DNA from: an uncultured Sutterella sp. | Lineage (GTDB): Bacteria; Pseudomonadota; Gammaproteobacteria; Burkholderiales; Burkholderiaceae_F | NCBI GenBank assembly: GCA_900538905.1 | Contig: UPZS01000040.1 | Location: forward strand, 1 to 19,733 | Reading direction: 5' to 3' | DNA length: 19,733 bases | In this document: positions 1-9,147 of the stretch, piece by piece | Layout: every line of letters starts with the position of its first letter | Numbering within the stretch: the stretch's first letter is position 1 | Position numbers and translations under genes: made by a program | The notes under the pieces: model-generated | Databases searched by the model: none | What the model saw: the letters and a program-made list of their open reading frames with translations, nothing else | Told to the model about the DNA's origin: nothing

Positions 1-23
1 CCTGTTGGATTTGCTGGGAATAG

Positions 24-75
24 AAAAACTCCCGGGCTACCTCAATCGTTAGTGATCTAGTAGGCCGGGAGTTTG
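24..75 (-). terminator. Rho-independent terminator downstream of trxB
   Basis: Read on the minus strand, a long stem follows the trxB stop codon. AAACTCCCGG (65-74 on the complement) pairs with CCGGGAGTTT (26-35). After one mismatch the pairing continues for four more bases (CTAC/GTAG at 37-40 and 60-63), leaving a loop of about 19 bases. A T-run (complement of 24-28) lies at the base of the stem, as expected for an intrinsic terminator of minus-strand transcripts. The T-run partly overlaps the stem, so the exact end is uncertain. Confidence 0.6.
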
Positions 76-136
76 GGGTCGTTGCAAAAACAACAAAGCG
101 ACCCGGCTTGAAAATGCCCTTTTCTAAAGACGAGGA

Positions 137-1186
<1,050 letters not shown>

Positions 1187-1235
1187 AACTTTTCCGATTA
1201 GAAAGTCTCTAAGGGCGCAATAGTTTCGAGCCGGT

Positions 1236-2048
1236 TCAAAACACAAAAGGCGACAGACCGCCCACGGGAAGTTCCAGCTGCGAGGGATATTCGACCCCCG
1301 TAAGATACAGTCCTGACGGATCAAAGGTGGGCGCGGCAACCGCACGGGATTTGGCGTGCAGAACATCGGCGAGCCACTGAACGCTTTCGCGTCCTGTGCC
1401 AACATAAATAAGGGAACCCACAATGTTGCGCACCATGTGCTGCAGGAAGGCGTTGGCTGAAATTTCCACGCCGATCAGAGCGCCTTGGCGCCGCACGGTA
1501 ATGTGCTTAACCGTACGAACGGGCGTTGCCGCTTGGCATTCGGCAGCACGAAACGAGGAAAAATCGTGTTCGCCGACAAGAATCTGCGCGGCTTCATGCA
1601 TTTTCTCCGCATCAAGGGGCCTCCAGACCCAGCCTGTTTTTCCGTGCATCACGGGCGAACGCACCGGGTGATTGAAAATCCAGTACTGGTAGGTGCGGCT
1701 CAACGCATCAAAGCGCGCATGAAATCCTTCGGGCACTTCACAGGCCCATTTCACGGCAATGTCATCGGGCAAAAAGGTATTGACACCGCGAATCCAGCTG
1801 GCCGGGGCACGCCGAAAGGGCGAGGCGATGCTCACCACTTGGTGCGTAGCATGCACACCGCGATCGGTACGCCCCGCGCAGATGGTGGCCACCGGAACCG
1901 TAAGGAAACGGCACAGAGCGCCTTCCAGAACATCCTGCACCGTATTGCCTTCGGGCTGGGTCTGCCAGCCAAAATAGTTTTGACCGGCGTACTCGATGCC
2001 AAGCGCTACAGTCTGCACGGGCTGTTTCGGATTACTGCTGTCCGCCAC
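1236..2048 (-). CDS. truA: tRNA pseudouridine(38-40) synthase
   Basis: This 270-aa protein isomerises uridines 38-40 in the anticodon stem-loop of many tRNAs. The family signature RTDRGVHA is present, with the catalytic Asp at residue 62 (Asp60 in E. coli). The N-terminal segment with YAGQNYFGWQ and the later HDFSSFR motif are also conserved. The frame stays open far upstream inside fimV. I chose the GTG at 2048, which overlaps the fimV end by 17 bases and gives the normal family length. A weak purine-rich GAAGAAAAGA precedes it. A second GTG nearer LGIEYAG has no ribosome-binding site. The overlap implies translational coupling with fimV, the usual neighbour in betaproteobacteria. In many Burkholderiales trpF follows truA, but here trxB does. 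Confidence 0.96.
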   Translation of the reverse strand: MADSSNPKQPVQTVALGIEYAGQNYFGWQTQPEGNTVQDVLEGALCRFLTVPVATICAGRTDRGVHATHQVVSIASPFRRAPASWIRGVNTFLPDDIAVKWACEVPEGFHARFDALSRTYQYWIFNHPVRSPVMHGKTGWVWRPLDAEKMHEAAQILVGEHDFSSFRAAECQAATPVRTVKHITVRRQGALIGVEISANAFLQHMVRNIVGSLIYVGTGRESVQWLADVLHAKSRAVAAPTFDPSGLYLTGVEYPSQLELPVGGLSPFVF

Positions 2049-3972
2049 GGGTCTTTTCTTCAATTTGAGAAAGCAATTCGGACGCGTGTCGACGCTGTTC
2101 TTCGTTGCCGGCAAGAAGCACTTCATGCAAGACGCGTTGGGCTTCGGCATACGCACCGACTCCCATATACGTACGTGCTGTGATGAGCTTACCTGAAAGC
2201 GTCTCGGCACTCGTGCCGCCAACGCTTGCGGGTTGAGCCTGCGATTCTTCGTCCACATAGGCCGTTGCCACATTAAAGCCTGCTGCCGGTGCCTGCGGCT
2301 TGATTTCGCCGAGCTTGGGTTCGGTGCGCGCCGCTTGAGCCGCCTGCATGCGCTGCGTTGCACGTTCGGATTCCAGGCGACGATCCAGCATTTCCTGCGT
2401 TCCCTGCAACTGTTCGGGCTTGGCCGCTTCGGCCTTGCGGAACTTCACGACACCCATGCTTTCTTCCTTGCGGCGGAAAGTAGCCTTGCGCTGTTTCATC
2501 CAGAACCAGGCTCCACCCGCTGCCGCAGCCAGGAGGACCAGGAAGCCGACGAGCGCCCCCCAGAATCCGCCCGATTCTTCCTCTGACTTTTCGTCGAGCG
2601 CCGGCATGGCCGGTACGGGAGTCGGAGCAGGCTTTGTTTCTGGCTCGGGTTTTACCGCCGGTTCAGCAGCAGGCGTCTCGGGCGTCTTTTCAACCGGTGC
2701 GGTCTGTTCCGCCGGAACTGTCTCTGCCTGCAACTTGGCATTGTGCTGGGCATCGGCTTGAGCGATCGTTGCCGCCAAAGGATCGGCTACAGGCTCGGAC
2801 TTGGGCGTCGGTGTCGGCAGGGGCTGCGCTTCGGGCTTCTTTTCAGCCTTTACGGGTTGGGTCGGGGCCTTAGGAGCGGGTTTTGCAGATTCCGGATGTT
2901 CTGCCTTCCACTTGCGCCACAATGCCGGGGACTCCTTCTGCATTCGCTTGTGCGCACGCTGCAGCACCTTCTGACTTGGTGCTTTGCGAGCATCGGCGTT
3001 GGGAGCCACACGCACCAAAGCCCAGGCTTCATCCAATTCCACCGCCGCCACATCGTCCGCAAGCGGCGCCTTAAGACGTGAACCAACTTTCACTCCGTTG
3101 ACGCGACCCTTTTCATAAGCGCCGGGATTGGCGCGCACAAAGGCCACCAGAATCTGATCCATTGAGGCCTGCGGATAGCGCGGACGGTAAAGAGTGGCAA
3201 TCGACCACATCGTCATGCCGTCGCGCACCAAAAACGGCTGATCCAAATCATAATCAGCCGGATTAAGCGGAAGCTTTACCGGGCCGGCTGCCGTGGCCCT
3301 GGGTGCGGGCTTGGCGGATTGTACGGACTGTTTGGGTGCAGTCGGCTTTGCCGTGCTCTGCACCGGTTCACGAACAGGAGGCACATAGGCGGGTTCCGTC
3401 GACGCTTTCTTCACAGCCGCGGGTTTAGCCGACGGCACTGTCGACAGAGTCTTTGCGGGTTCTGCCGGAGTCGTTGCTCCGGTACCGGCTGAAGGCACCA
3501 CGCTCTTTTCCTTGGTCGATGCGTCCACGATCGGAGCAGGCTTTTTCGCCGCCTCAGCCTCTTTGACCATCGGTGCTGTCGGTCGATCCTGCAGACGAAC
3601 CTCATAGAGCTTGGCCGAGAGCTTTCCGGCTTCGGACAGTTCAACGATCAGCGGAAACTGCTGCGCAGAAACCGCCTGTTGCCCTTTAATTTTGACGGTA
3701 TACGGTTCCTTCTTGAGAAGCGTCAGCGAAATGTCGTTTAAGGACAGCGAAACCTCCTTACCGACGCGACGATAGGTTGAAGCAGGCGCCAAACGAACCA
3801 TCAGCTGTTCAGCCTTCGGATCCACGTCACGGATCGTCAATTCGGCGTTCAAAGGTTCACCCACAGCCGAATAAACCATCAGGCTGCCGAGTTCCGCCGC
3901 AAAAGCGCCGCCGGCTACGGCTGCTGCCGCCACAGCAACTAGAGTTTTTCGCAAAGTAATCGCTTCCGACAT
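2032..3972 (-). CDS. fimV: FimV/HubP/TspA-type polar pilus-assembly protein
   Basis: This 646-aa inner-membrane protein resembles FimV/HubP. A signal peptide (residues 1-25, ending AFA) leads into the conserved N-terminal periplasmic domain, which begins ELGSLMVYSAVGEPLNAEL. A low-complexity Ala/Pro/Lys-rich linker follows. A LysM-like peptidoglycan-binding segment spans roughly 240-305, containing FLVRDGMTMWSIATLYR. A second Pro/Glu-rich linker precedes one transmembrane helix near 470-492 (WGALVGFLVLLAAAAGGAWF). The cytoplasmic C-terminus carries the FimV TPR-like motif (LITARTYMGVGAYAEAQRVL). The family organises cell poles and type IV pilus or twitching functions. No pilus genes are visible here, so the exact role is uncertain. 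It is shorter than the Pseudomonas protein, mainly through shorter linkers. An AGG lies upstream of the ATG. truA overlaps its end. Confidence 0.9.
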   Translation of the reverse strand: MSEAITLRKTLVAVAAAAVAGGAFAAELGSLMVYSAVGEPLNAELTIRDVDPKAEQLMVRLAPASTYRRVGKEVSLSLNDISLTLLKKEPYTVKIKGQQAVSAQQFPLIVELSEAGKLSAKLYEVRLQDRPTAPMVKEAEAAKKPAPIVDASTKEKSVVPSAGTGATTPAEPAKTLSTVPSAKPAAVKKASTEPAYVPPVREPVQSTAKPTAPKQSVQSAKPAPRATAAGPVKLPLNPADYDLDQPFLVRDGMTMWSIATLYRPRYPQASMDQILVAFVRANPGAYEKGRVNGVKVGSRLKAPLADDVAAVELDEAWALVRVAPNADARKAPSQKVLQRAHKRMQKESPALWRKWKAEHPESAKPAPKAPTQPVKAEKKPEAQPLPTPTPKSEPVADPLAATIAQADAQHNAKLQAETVPAEQTAPVEKTPETPAAEPAVKPEPETKPAPTPVPAMPALDEKSEEESGGFWGALVGFLVLLAAAAGGAWFWMKQRKATFRRKEESMGVVKFRKAEAAKPEQLQGTQEMLDRRLESERATQRMQAAQAARTEPKLGEIKPQAPAAGFNVATAYVDEESQAQPASVGGTSAETLSGKLITARTYMGVGAYAEAQRVLHEVLLAGNEEQRRHASELLSQIEEKTRGGQQ

Positions 3973-4134
3973 CTGCTTACCTAATTAATTTCGAATTGAT
4001 ATTCTGTTGGGGAGCATCCGACAGACAAAACCACACCTCGGTTCGTGCATTATGTCCTCGATCTGAAGGATTCTACCGACTTGCGCAAAGACTACGCTCG
4101 TCTCGCTTTGAAAGGCGTTCTTTTTTGCAATCTG
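3973..4134. other. Intergenic region upstream of fimV
   Basis: This 162-base gap lies between the pncA stop and the fimV start. A CATAAT -10-like element is visible on the minus strand near 4050, with no good -35. No terminator for pncA stands out. A fimV promoter probably lies here, but I cannot place it with confidence. Confidence 0.3.
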
Positions 4135-4773
4135 TCACACCGCGCTGACAAGTTCCTCAGCACTTGTCAGTCGAATACCTGCGGATCGCCAGGCCGTTTG
4201 AGCGACTTCATAAGACGCTGGAGAAATCGCACGAATGCCGTCCGTCACAACGTACACGTCAAAGCCCGCCGCAACGGCGTCCAATGCTGTCCAACTCACG
4301 CAGTAATCCGCTGCAAGTCCGCAAATGACCACCTTACGAATGCCGCGCTCGGTGAGCCATCCTGCCAAACCGGTTCGCGTATGACGATCAGCTTCCAGAA
4401 AAGCCGAATAACTGTCTCGCTCGGCACATGTTCCCTTGCGAAGAATCAAATCGGCCTCAACGGCATTGAGCTTCTCTGCAAAAGCGGCCCCCTTTGAGCC
4501 ACCCACACAATGCGCGGGCCACAGCACTTGTTTGCCGTAGGGCATATCGATCACATCAAAGGGATGCCGGTCCGGATGATTAGCCGCGAAACTCTGATGC
4601 TCGGCGGGATGCCAGTCGGCCGTGAGCACCACTGTGGAAGCTGCCCGGATCAGTTGATTGATCGGGGCGATCACAGCGTCACCTTGCGGAACTGGCAATG
4701 CGCCGCCCGGTAAAAAATCGTTTTGAACATCCACCACGATCAAGGCGGTGTCAGGATTCTGCAGAAAGCCCAT
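4135..4773 (-). CDS. pncA: Nicotinamidase
   Basis: This 212-aa isochorismatase-fold amidohydrolase probably converts nicotinamide to nicotinate plus ammonia for NAD salvage. With the chosen start, the catalytic triad is Asp15 (VVDVQNDF), Lys113 (LRKG) and Cys158 (GLAADYCV). The metal ligands Asp53 and His55 (ADWHP) and His88 (WPAHC) are all present. The ATG at 4773 is preceded by a strong GGAGG at ideal spacing. An in-frame ATG 12 bases upstream lacks a site and would place that Shine-Dalgarno inside the gene. A terminator separates pncA from ihfB upstream, so it is probably its own unit. It is metabolically linked to nadE elsewhere in the window. Pyrazinamidase activity is common in this family but is not shown here. 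Confidence 0.95.
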   Translation of the reverse strand: MGFLQNPDTALIVVDVQNDFLPGGALPVPQGDAVIAPINQLIRAASTVVLTADWHPAEHQSFAANHPDRHPFDVIDMPYGKQVLWPAHCVGGSKGAAFAEKLNAVEADLILRKGTCAERDSYSAFLEADRHTRTGLAGWLTERGIRKVVICGLAADYCVSWTALDAVAAGFDVYVVTDGIRAISPASYEVAQTAWRSAGIRLTSAEELVSAV

Positions 4774-4841
4774 AAGTTCCTCCATAGGTCATCACCGCTG
4801 AGGATAGCGCAACGAAACGACTGGAAAAAAACATCAGCAAG

Positions 4842-4881
4842 AAAAAAGCCCCGCCTCTCCACAAGGAAAAGACAGGGCTTT
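4842..4881 (-). terminator. Rho-independent terminator after ihfB
   Basis: On the minus strand, AAAGCCC (complement of 4875-4881) pairs with GGGCTTT (complement of 4845-4851), followed at once by TTTC. It lies 37 bases past the ihfB stop and closes the gyrA-to-ihfB block before pncA. Confidence 0.75.
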
Positions 4882-4917
4882 GTGCGAAGCTCTTAACGAA
4901 CCGAAAAGAAAAATTTC

Positions 4918-5223
4918 TTACTGGTCCTTCAAGATTTCCGCGTTGAGCTGATCGCGGATTTCTTTGCCGGCGCGAAAGTACGGAACATACTTGCCCGGCA
5001 CCTTAACCGCTTCACCGGTCCGCGGATTGCGGCCGTCGCGCGGAGGACGGTACTTCACAGAGAAGCTACCGAACCCACGCACTTCGACTCGCATGCCGCG
5101 GCTCAAAGCGCATACCATCGATCGAAGAACGATGTTTACCGCTTCATCGGCGTTACGGCCGGAAAGCATCGGATGGCGTCCGAAAACCCGCGAAATCAAC
5201 TCTGATTTCGTCAAGGCTCGCAT
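4918..5223 (-). CDS. ihfB: Integration host factor subunit beta
   Basis: This 101-aa DNA-bending protein of the HU/IHF family pairs with IHF-alpha. It begins MRALTKSELISR, carries the DNABII signature with RGFGSFSV, and has the DNA-intercalating proline at residue 67 within GRNPRTG. The subunit assignment rests on the N-terminal TKSELI and the position directly after rpsA, which is conserved from E. coli to Burkholderia. It follows rpsA by only 14 bases, with GGGGG upstream of the ATG, so the two are probably co-transcribed. A strong terminator follows. Confidence 0.96.
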   Translation of the reverse strand: MRALTKSELISRVFGRHPMLSGRNADEAVNIVLRSMVCALSRGMRVEVRGFGSFSVKYRPPRDGRNPRTGEAVKVPGKYVPYFRAGKEIRDQLNAEILKDQ

Positions 5224-5237
5224 ATACGAACCCCCGA

Positions 5238-6923
5238 TTACTTCTGTTCGAGCTTGGCCTTGAGCAGAGCGCCCAAGTTGGTCGTACCGGAGCTGGCGTC
5301 GGAGTTAACGCGATCGAGAGCCTTGCGGGCTTCGGCGGCATCCTTAGCCTTGATCGAGAGCTGGATCGAACGGTTCTTGCGATCCACGCTGGTGATCAGA
5401 GCTTCGACTTCCTGACCAACGGTGAGCTGGGTGGTGGCATCTTCAACGCGTTCGGAAGAGATTTCGGAAGCGCGCAGGTAGCCTTCGGTGTCGTTGCCAA
5501 GATCAATCACGGCGCCCTTGGCGTCGACGCTCTTGACGGTGCCCTTGACGATCGTGTTGCGTTCATGAGAACCGGCAAAGTCGGTGAACGGGTCGCCCGA
5601 GAGCTGCTTGATGCCCAGGCTGATGCGTTCGCGTTCGGTGTCGATGCCGAGAACGACAGCTTCGAGTTCGTCGCCCTTCTTGTACTTGCGCACGGCGTCT
5701 TCGCCCTGTTCGTTCCAGGAGAGGTCAGAGAGGTGAACCAGACCGTCAATACCGCCGGGCAGGCCGATGAACACGCCGAAGTCGGTGATCGACTTAACCT
5801 GGCCCTTGACCTTGTCGCCCTTCTTGAAGCTCTGGTTGAATTCTTCCCAGGGGTTCGCCTTGCACTGCTTCATGCCGAGGCTGATGCGACGACGGTCTTC
5901 GTCGATGTCAAGAACCATGACTTCGACTTCTTCGCCGAGCTGAACGATCTTCTTCGGATCAACGTTCTTGTTGGTCCAATCCATTTCGGACACGTGCACG
6001 AGACCTTCGATGCCGGTTTCGATTTCAACAAAAGCACCGTAGTCGGTGATGTTGGTCACCTTGCCGAACAGACGGGTGTTCTGCGGGTAGCGGCGGGCAA
6101 TGCCGATCCACGGATCTTCGCCCAACTGCTTGAGGCCGAGGGAAACGCGGCTCTTTTCCTGGTCGAACTTGAGGACCTTAGCTTCGATTTCCTGACCGAC
6201 AGACACCACTTCGCTCGGGTGACGCACGCGGCGCCAGGCGAGGTCGGTAATGTGCAGCAGGCCGTCGATGCCGCCGAGGTCAACGAACGCACCGTAATCG
6301 GTGATGTTCTTGACGATACCCTTGACAATGGCACCTTCCTTGAGCGTAGCGAGCAGCTTGGCGCGTTCTTCGCCCATGCTGGCTTCCACGACAGCGCGGC
6401 GGGAAACCACCACGTTGTTGCGCTTGCGGTCAAGCTTGATCACCTTGAATTCGAGGGTCTTGCCTTCGAACGGGGTGGTGTCCTTGACAGGACGGGTGTC
6501 GACGAGAGAACCCGGCAGGAAGGCACGGATGCCGTTGGTCATGACGGTGAGGCCGCCCTTGACCTTGCCGGTGATGGTACCGGTGACGAGTTCGCCGGAT
6601 TCCAAAGCCTGTTCGAGGTTCATCCAGGCAGCCAGGCGCTTGGCCTTGTCGCGGGAAAGAACCGTTTCGCCGAAACCGTTTTCGGCCGATTCGATTGCCA
6701 CGGAAACGAAGTCGCCGGGCTGAACGGTCACTTCACCGAGGTCGTCCTTGAATTCTTCGATGGGCACATAGGCTTCGGACTTCAGGCCGGCGTTCACAAC
6801 CACGAAGTTGTGTTCGACGCGCAGCACTTCGGCGGTGATAACTTCACCCTGACGCATTTCCTGCTTAGCGAGGCTTTCCTCAAAAAGCTGGGCAAAAGAT
6901 TCGGTATTGGTAGTGTTGGACAT
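5238..6923 (-). CDS. rpsA: 30S ribosomal protein S1
   Basis: This 561-aa mRNA-binding ribosomal protein has the full set of six S1 (OB-fold) repeats, at roughly 26-92, 110-176, 196-265, 282-352, 367-439 and 454-523. Repeats 3-5 show the strongest consensus (ITDYGAFV or ITDFGVFI, then GLVH). I chose the ATG at 6923 ([10 protein letters not shown]), which matches family N-termini. The frame remains open nine codons further up. No Shine-Dalgarno is visible. The ATG is preceded by an AT-rich tract, as is known for E. coli rpsA, whose translation is autoregulated by S1. A terminator hairpin and a second stem-loop lie between cmk and this start. ihfB follows 14 bases downstream. Confidence 0.98.
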   Translation of the reverse strand: MSNTTNTESFAQLFEESLAKQEMRQGEVITAEVLRVEHNFVVVNAGLKSEAYVPIEEFKDDLGEVTVQPGDFVSVAIESAENGFGETVLSRDKAKRLAAWMNLEQALESGELVTGTITGKVKGGLTVMTNGIRAFLPGSLVDTRPVKDTTPFEGKTLEFKVIKLDRKRNNVVVSRRAVVEASMGEERAKLLATLKEGAIVKGIVKNITDYGAFVDLGGIDGLLHITDLAWRRVRHPSEVVSVGQEIEAKVLKFDQEKSRVSLGLKQLGEDPWIGIARRYPQNTRLFGKVTNITDYGAFVEIETGIEGLVHVSEMDWTNKNVDPKKIVQLGEEVEVMVLDIDEDRRRISLGMKQCKANPWEEFNQSFKKGDKVKGQVKSITDFGVFIGLPGGIDGLVHLSDLSWNEQGEDAVRKYKKGDELEAVVLGIDTERERISLGIKQLSGDPFTDFAGSHERNTIVKGTVKSVDAKGAVIDLGNDTEGYLRASEISSERVEDATTQLTVGQEVEALITSVDRKNRSIQLSIKAKDAAEARKALDRVNSDASSGTTNLGALLKAKLEQK

Positions 6924-6947
6924 GAAAATTAAAAAACGTTGAAATCT

Positions 6948-6987
6948 CACCGACCCGGGGTACCGGTTTTTAAGCCGTCAGTCGGTG
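6948..6987 (-). promoter_or_regulatory. Stem-loop in the rpsA leader
   Basis: Read on the minus strand, CACCGAC (complement of 6981-6987) pairs perfectly with GTCGGTG (complement of 6948-6954). Nested inside is CCGG-TACC-CCGG (complement of 6955-6966). It ends 24 bases before the rpsA ATG. A role in S1 autoregulation is plausible from E. coli precedent, but the structure itself is only predicted by eye. Confidence 0.4.
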
Positions 6988-6995
6988 GTGTTTGC

Positions 6996-7030
6996 AAAAT
7001 TAAAGAATGCCGAGCCCCGTCTCGGCATTC
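6996..7030 (-). terminator. Hairpin terminator/attenuator between cmk and rpsA
   Basis: A perfect 10-bp stem, GAATGCCGAG/CTCGGCATTC (7005-7014 and 7021-7030), closes a six-base loop. On the minus strand it is followed by TTTAATTTT. The broken T-run suggests partial termination, which would separate the amino-acid/cmk genes from the highly expressed rpsA. Confidence 0.65.
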
Positions 7031-7072
7031 CGTAAAAAAAATCTGTCTTACTTTTTATTGGCAACGCGGAAA

Positions 7073-7744
7073 TCAGGCGCACAGCTCCCGATACCACCGA
7101 TAGACCGTTTCAAGCGTCTGCTCGATGTTCAAATCGGAATTGTCGAGAACTTTTGCGTCCGGCGCCGGCACACAAGGCGCAGCCTTGCGCTCGCGGTCGC
7201 GGCGATCGCGTTCAGCCAGATCACGAGTAAGGTCGCTCAGATTAGCAGAAATTCCCTTGACAATCAACTGATTAAAGCGTCTTTTTGCACGCGCTTCAGG
7301 CGTAGCTGTCAAAAACACTTTCAAAACCGCATCCGGAAAGATAACGCTGGCCATATCGCGACCGTCGGCCACCAAGCCGGGAGCCTGTCGCGCATCGCGC
7401 TGCAAATCAGTGAGCGCCTGACGCACAGCGGGCAAGGCGGCTACGCGGCTGGCGGTCAAACCCACTTCTTCGGCTCGGATGGCCTGCGTGACGTCTTCAC
7501 CTTCAAGGAAAATCTTTCCTTCTTTAAAAACAGGCTTCATGGCACGGGCAACGGCCTCACACGCGGCCTCCTCGTCGGGATTCACGCCCGCCTTGAGAAC
7601 CGACAGCGCCGTGAGTCGATAAAGAGCACCGCTGTCGAGATAATGAAACCCCAGTTTCTCGGCCAAAGCCGCGGCCACCGTTCCTTTGCCGCTGGAACTC
7701 GGACCATCGATGGCTATGACGGGAATCGGATTCGCTTGTGTCAC
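7073..7744 (-). CDS. cmk: Cytidylate kinase
   Basis: This 223-aa P-loop kinase phosphorylates CMP and dCMP with ATP. The N-terminus (IPVIAIDGPSSSGKGT, Walker A with Lys20) matches E. coli Cmk closely. LDSGALYR, VADGRDM and the Arg-rich lid with RDRRDRER follow. I chose the GTG at 7744 because AAGGA lies eight bases upstream and the resulting N-terminus aligns with the family. In-frame ATG (7753) and GTG (7795) codons upstream have no good site. It follows aroA by 68 bases and precedes rpsA across a terminator hairpin. The aroA-cmk-rpsA order is widely conserved. Confidence 0.95.
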   Translation of the reverse strand: MTQANPIPVIAIDGPSSSGKGTVAAALAEKLGFHYLDSGALYRLTALSVLKAGVNPDEEAACEAVARAMKPVFKEGKIFLEGEDVTQAIRAEEVGLTASRVAALPAVRQALTDLQRDARQAPGLVADGRDMASVIFPDAVLKVFLTATPEARAKRRFNQLIVKGISANLSDLTRDLAERDRRDRERKAAPCVPAPDAKVLDNSDLNIEQTLETVYRWYRELCA

Positions 7745-7812
7745 TTTCCACATCCTTGAGCTTGGTTTTGAAGTCGCTATTCTACGAGCCGACACTGCGT
7801 TTGTCTTCAGAG

Positions 7813-9138
7813 TTATCGCTCCGCCGCCAGCTGACCGAAAACCTCAAAATAGTCCGGATACGTCTTGGCCGTGCAGCGCGGATCGTTGACCGTTACCGTG
7901 ATGCCCGCGCAGGCAGCAAGCGCAAGACTCATGGCCATGCGATGGTCATCGTAGGTATCAACCGTGGCATCCGTGAGCCTTCCGTTTTCAGGTCTGGCCA
8001 CAACAATGTAGTCGCTCCCCTCTTCGACCGTGGCCCCGAACTTGCGCATCTCGCAAGCCATGGCGGCCAATCGGTCAGTCTCCTTAACGCGCCAACTGCC
8101 GATACCGGTAAGGTGCACGGGACCTTCGGTCATCAATGCCATCGGCACGAAAGTCATGGCTGCATCTGGTATGGCCGTGCAGTCCAGAGAAAGCCCCTTG
8201 AGCGGATGCGAGGCATGTCGCGAAACCGTGATCGAATCGTTTGTTTTTTCGACCGTAGCCCCCATCTGTAGGAGTGCATCGGCAAAAGCCACGTCGCCTT
8301 GAATCGAATCTTTTCCGACGCCCGTGACCGTCACAGGGCCCCCCGTAAGCGCCCCCAGGGCCAAAAAGTAGCTTGCAGCCGAAGCATCGGCTTCCACACG
8401 ATAAGACGCCCGAGCGCAGTATGTTCCGCGCGGCACCCAAAAGCCCGTCGCCGTTTCTCGGGCTTCGATGCCAAAGTCACGCATCATGCGCACGGTCATT
8501 TCCACATAGGGGCGGCTGATGAGTTCGCCCTTGATGTCAATCCAAAACCCCTCTTCGGAAGCAATGGTCGGCGCAAGCATCAACAGGGCCGTCAGATACT
8601 GGCTCGAGACATTGCCGCGCACGCTTACTCGGGATCCCTCACAAAAAGCTGGTTCAAACGTAAGCGGCAAAAAGCCTTCGTTGATCTCGCAAGTGATCTT
8701 GGCGCCGAGACTTCGCAGGGCCTCCAACAGATCGCCGATCGGACGCTCGCGCATACGCGCAACGCCGTCAATCCGGTAGTTTCCGCCCGCAAAAGCCAAA
8801 AGCGCCGTCAGCGTTCTGGTGGCAGTACCGGCATTACCGATAAAGAGTTCCCCTTCTTTGACGGGAATCCTTCCCCCGCACCCCGTGACGGTCACCTGCG
8901 TGTCATTGTCAAAACTCACCGGGATGCCGAGCGTCTTGAGCGCATCAAGCATGCGTTCGGTGTCGTCTGCTCGAAGCAGTCCGGTGAGCGTCGTTTTGCC
9001 CTGGGCCATCGCCGCCAAAAACAGAGCACGATTGGAAATCGATTTGCTCCCTGGCAACTGTACGGTTCCTGCCGCGGTCGTGATCGGTGCGATCGTGATG
9101 CTCTCACGGGGACAAGAGGCAACAGTTGATTGCATCAT
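7813..9138 (-). CDS. aroA: 3-phosphoshikimate 1-carboxyvinyltransferase (EPSP synthase, class I)
   Basis: This 441-aa enzyme joins phosphoenolpyruvate to shikimate-3-phosphate in the sixth shikimate-pathway step. The substrate motif LPGSKSISNR (Lys32, equivalent to E. coli Lys22), the RPIGDLLEALR region, the catalytic Asp in IPDAAMT and the KETDR motif are all present. The loop reads GNAGTATRTL. Gly104 and Thr105 match E. coli Gly96 and Thr97, but residue 109 is Thr where E. coli has Pro101. Substitution at that proline is a known route to glyphosate tolerance, so sensitivity may be reduced. An AAGGGG ribosome-binding site precedes the ATG, and tyrA ends nine bases upstream. TyrA and AroA are separate proteins, unlike the fusion in Pseudomonas. 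Confidence 0.98.
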   Translation of the reverse strand: MMQSTVASCPRESITIAPITTAAGTVQLPGSKSISNRALFLAAMAQGKTTLTGLLRADDTERMLDALKTLGIPVSFDNDTQVTVTGCGGRIPVKEGELFIGNAGTATRTLTALLAFAGGNYRIDGVARMRERPIGDLLEALRSLGAKITCEINEGFLPLTFEPAFCEGSRVSVRGNVSSQYLTALLMLAPTIASEEGFWIDIKGELISRPYVEMTVRMMRDFGIEARETATGFWVPRGTYCARASYRVEADASAASYFLALGALTGGPVTVTGVGKDSIQGDVAFADALLQMGATVEKTNDSITVSRHASHPLKGLSLDCTAIPDAAMTFVPMALMTEGPVHLTGIGSWRVKETDRLAAMACEMRKFGATVEEGSDYIVVARPENGRLTDATVDTYDDHRMAMSLALAACAGITVTVNDPRCTAKTYPDYFEVFGQLAAER

Positions 9139-9147
9139 AGAACCCCT

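Noticed and set aside
1198..1212. Small inverted repeat TTAGA/TCTAA after truA as a terminator
   Set aside because: The stem is only 5 bp and A/T-rich, with no T-run following it on the minus strand.
2049..2363. Longer truA frame starting inside fimV
   Set aside because: The extra residues are the out-of-frame fimV C-terminus and would exceed the TruA family length. GTG at 2048 gives a normal protein.
5565..6932. Long plus-strand open frame (455 codons) opposite rpsA
   Set aside because: It lies wholly antisense to the conserved S1 repeats, its composition mirrors the codon bias of rpsA, and it shows no independent motif.
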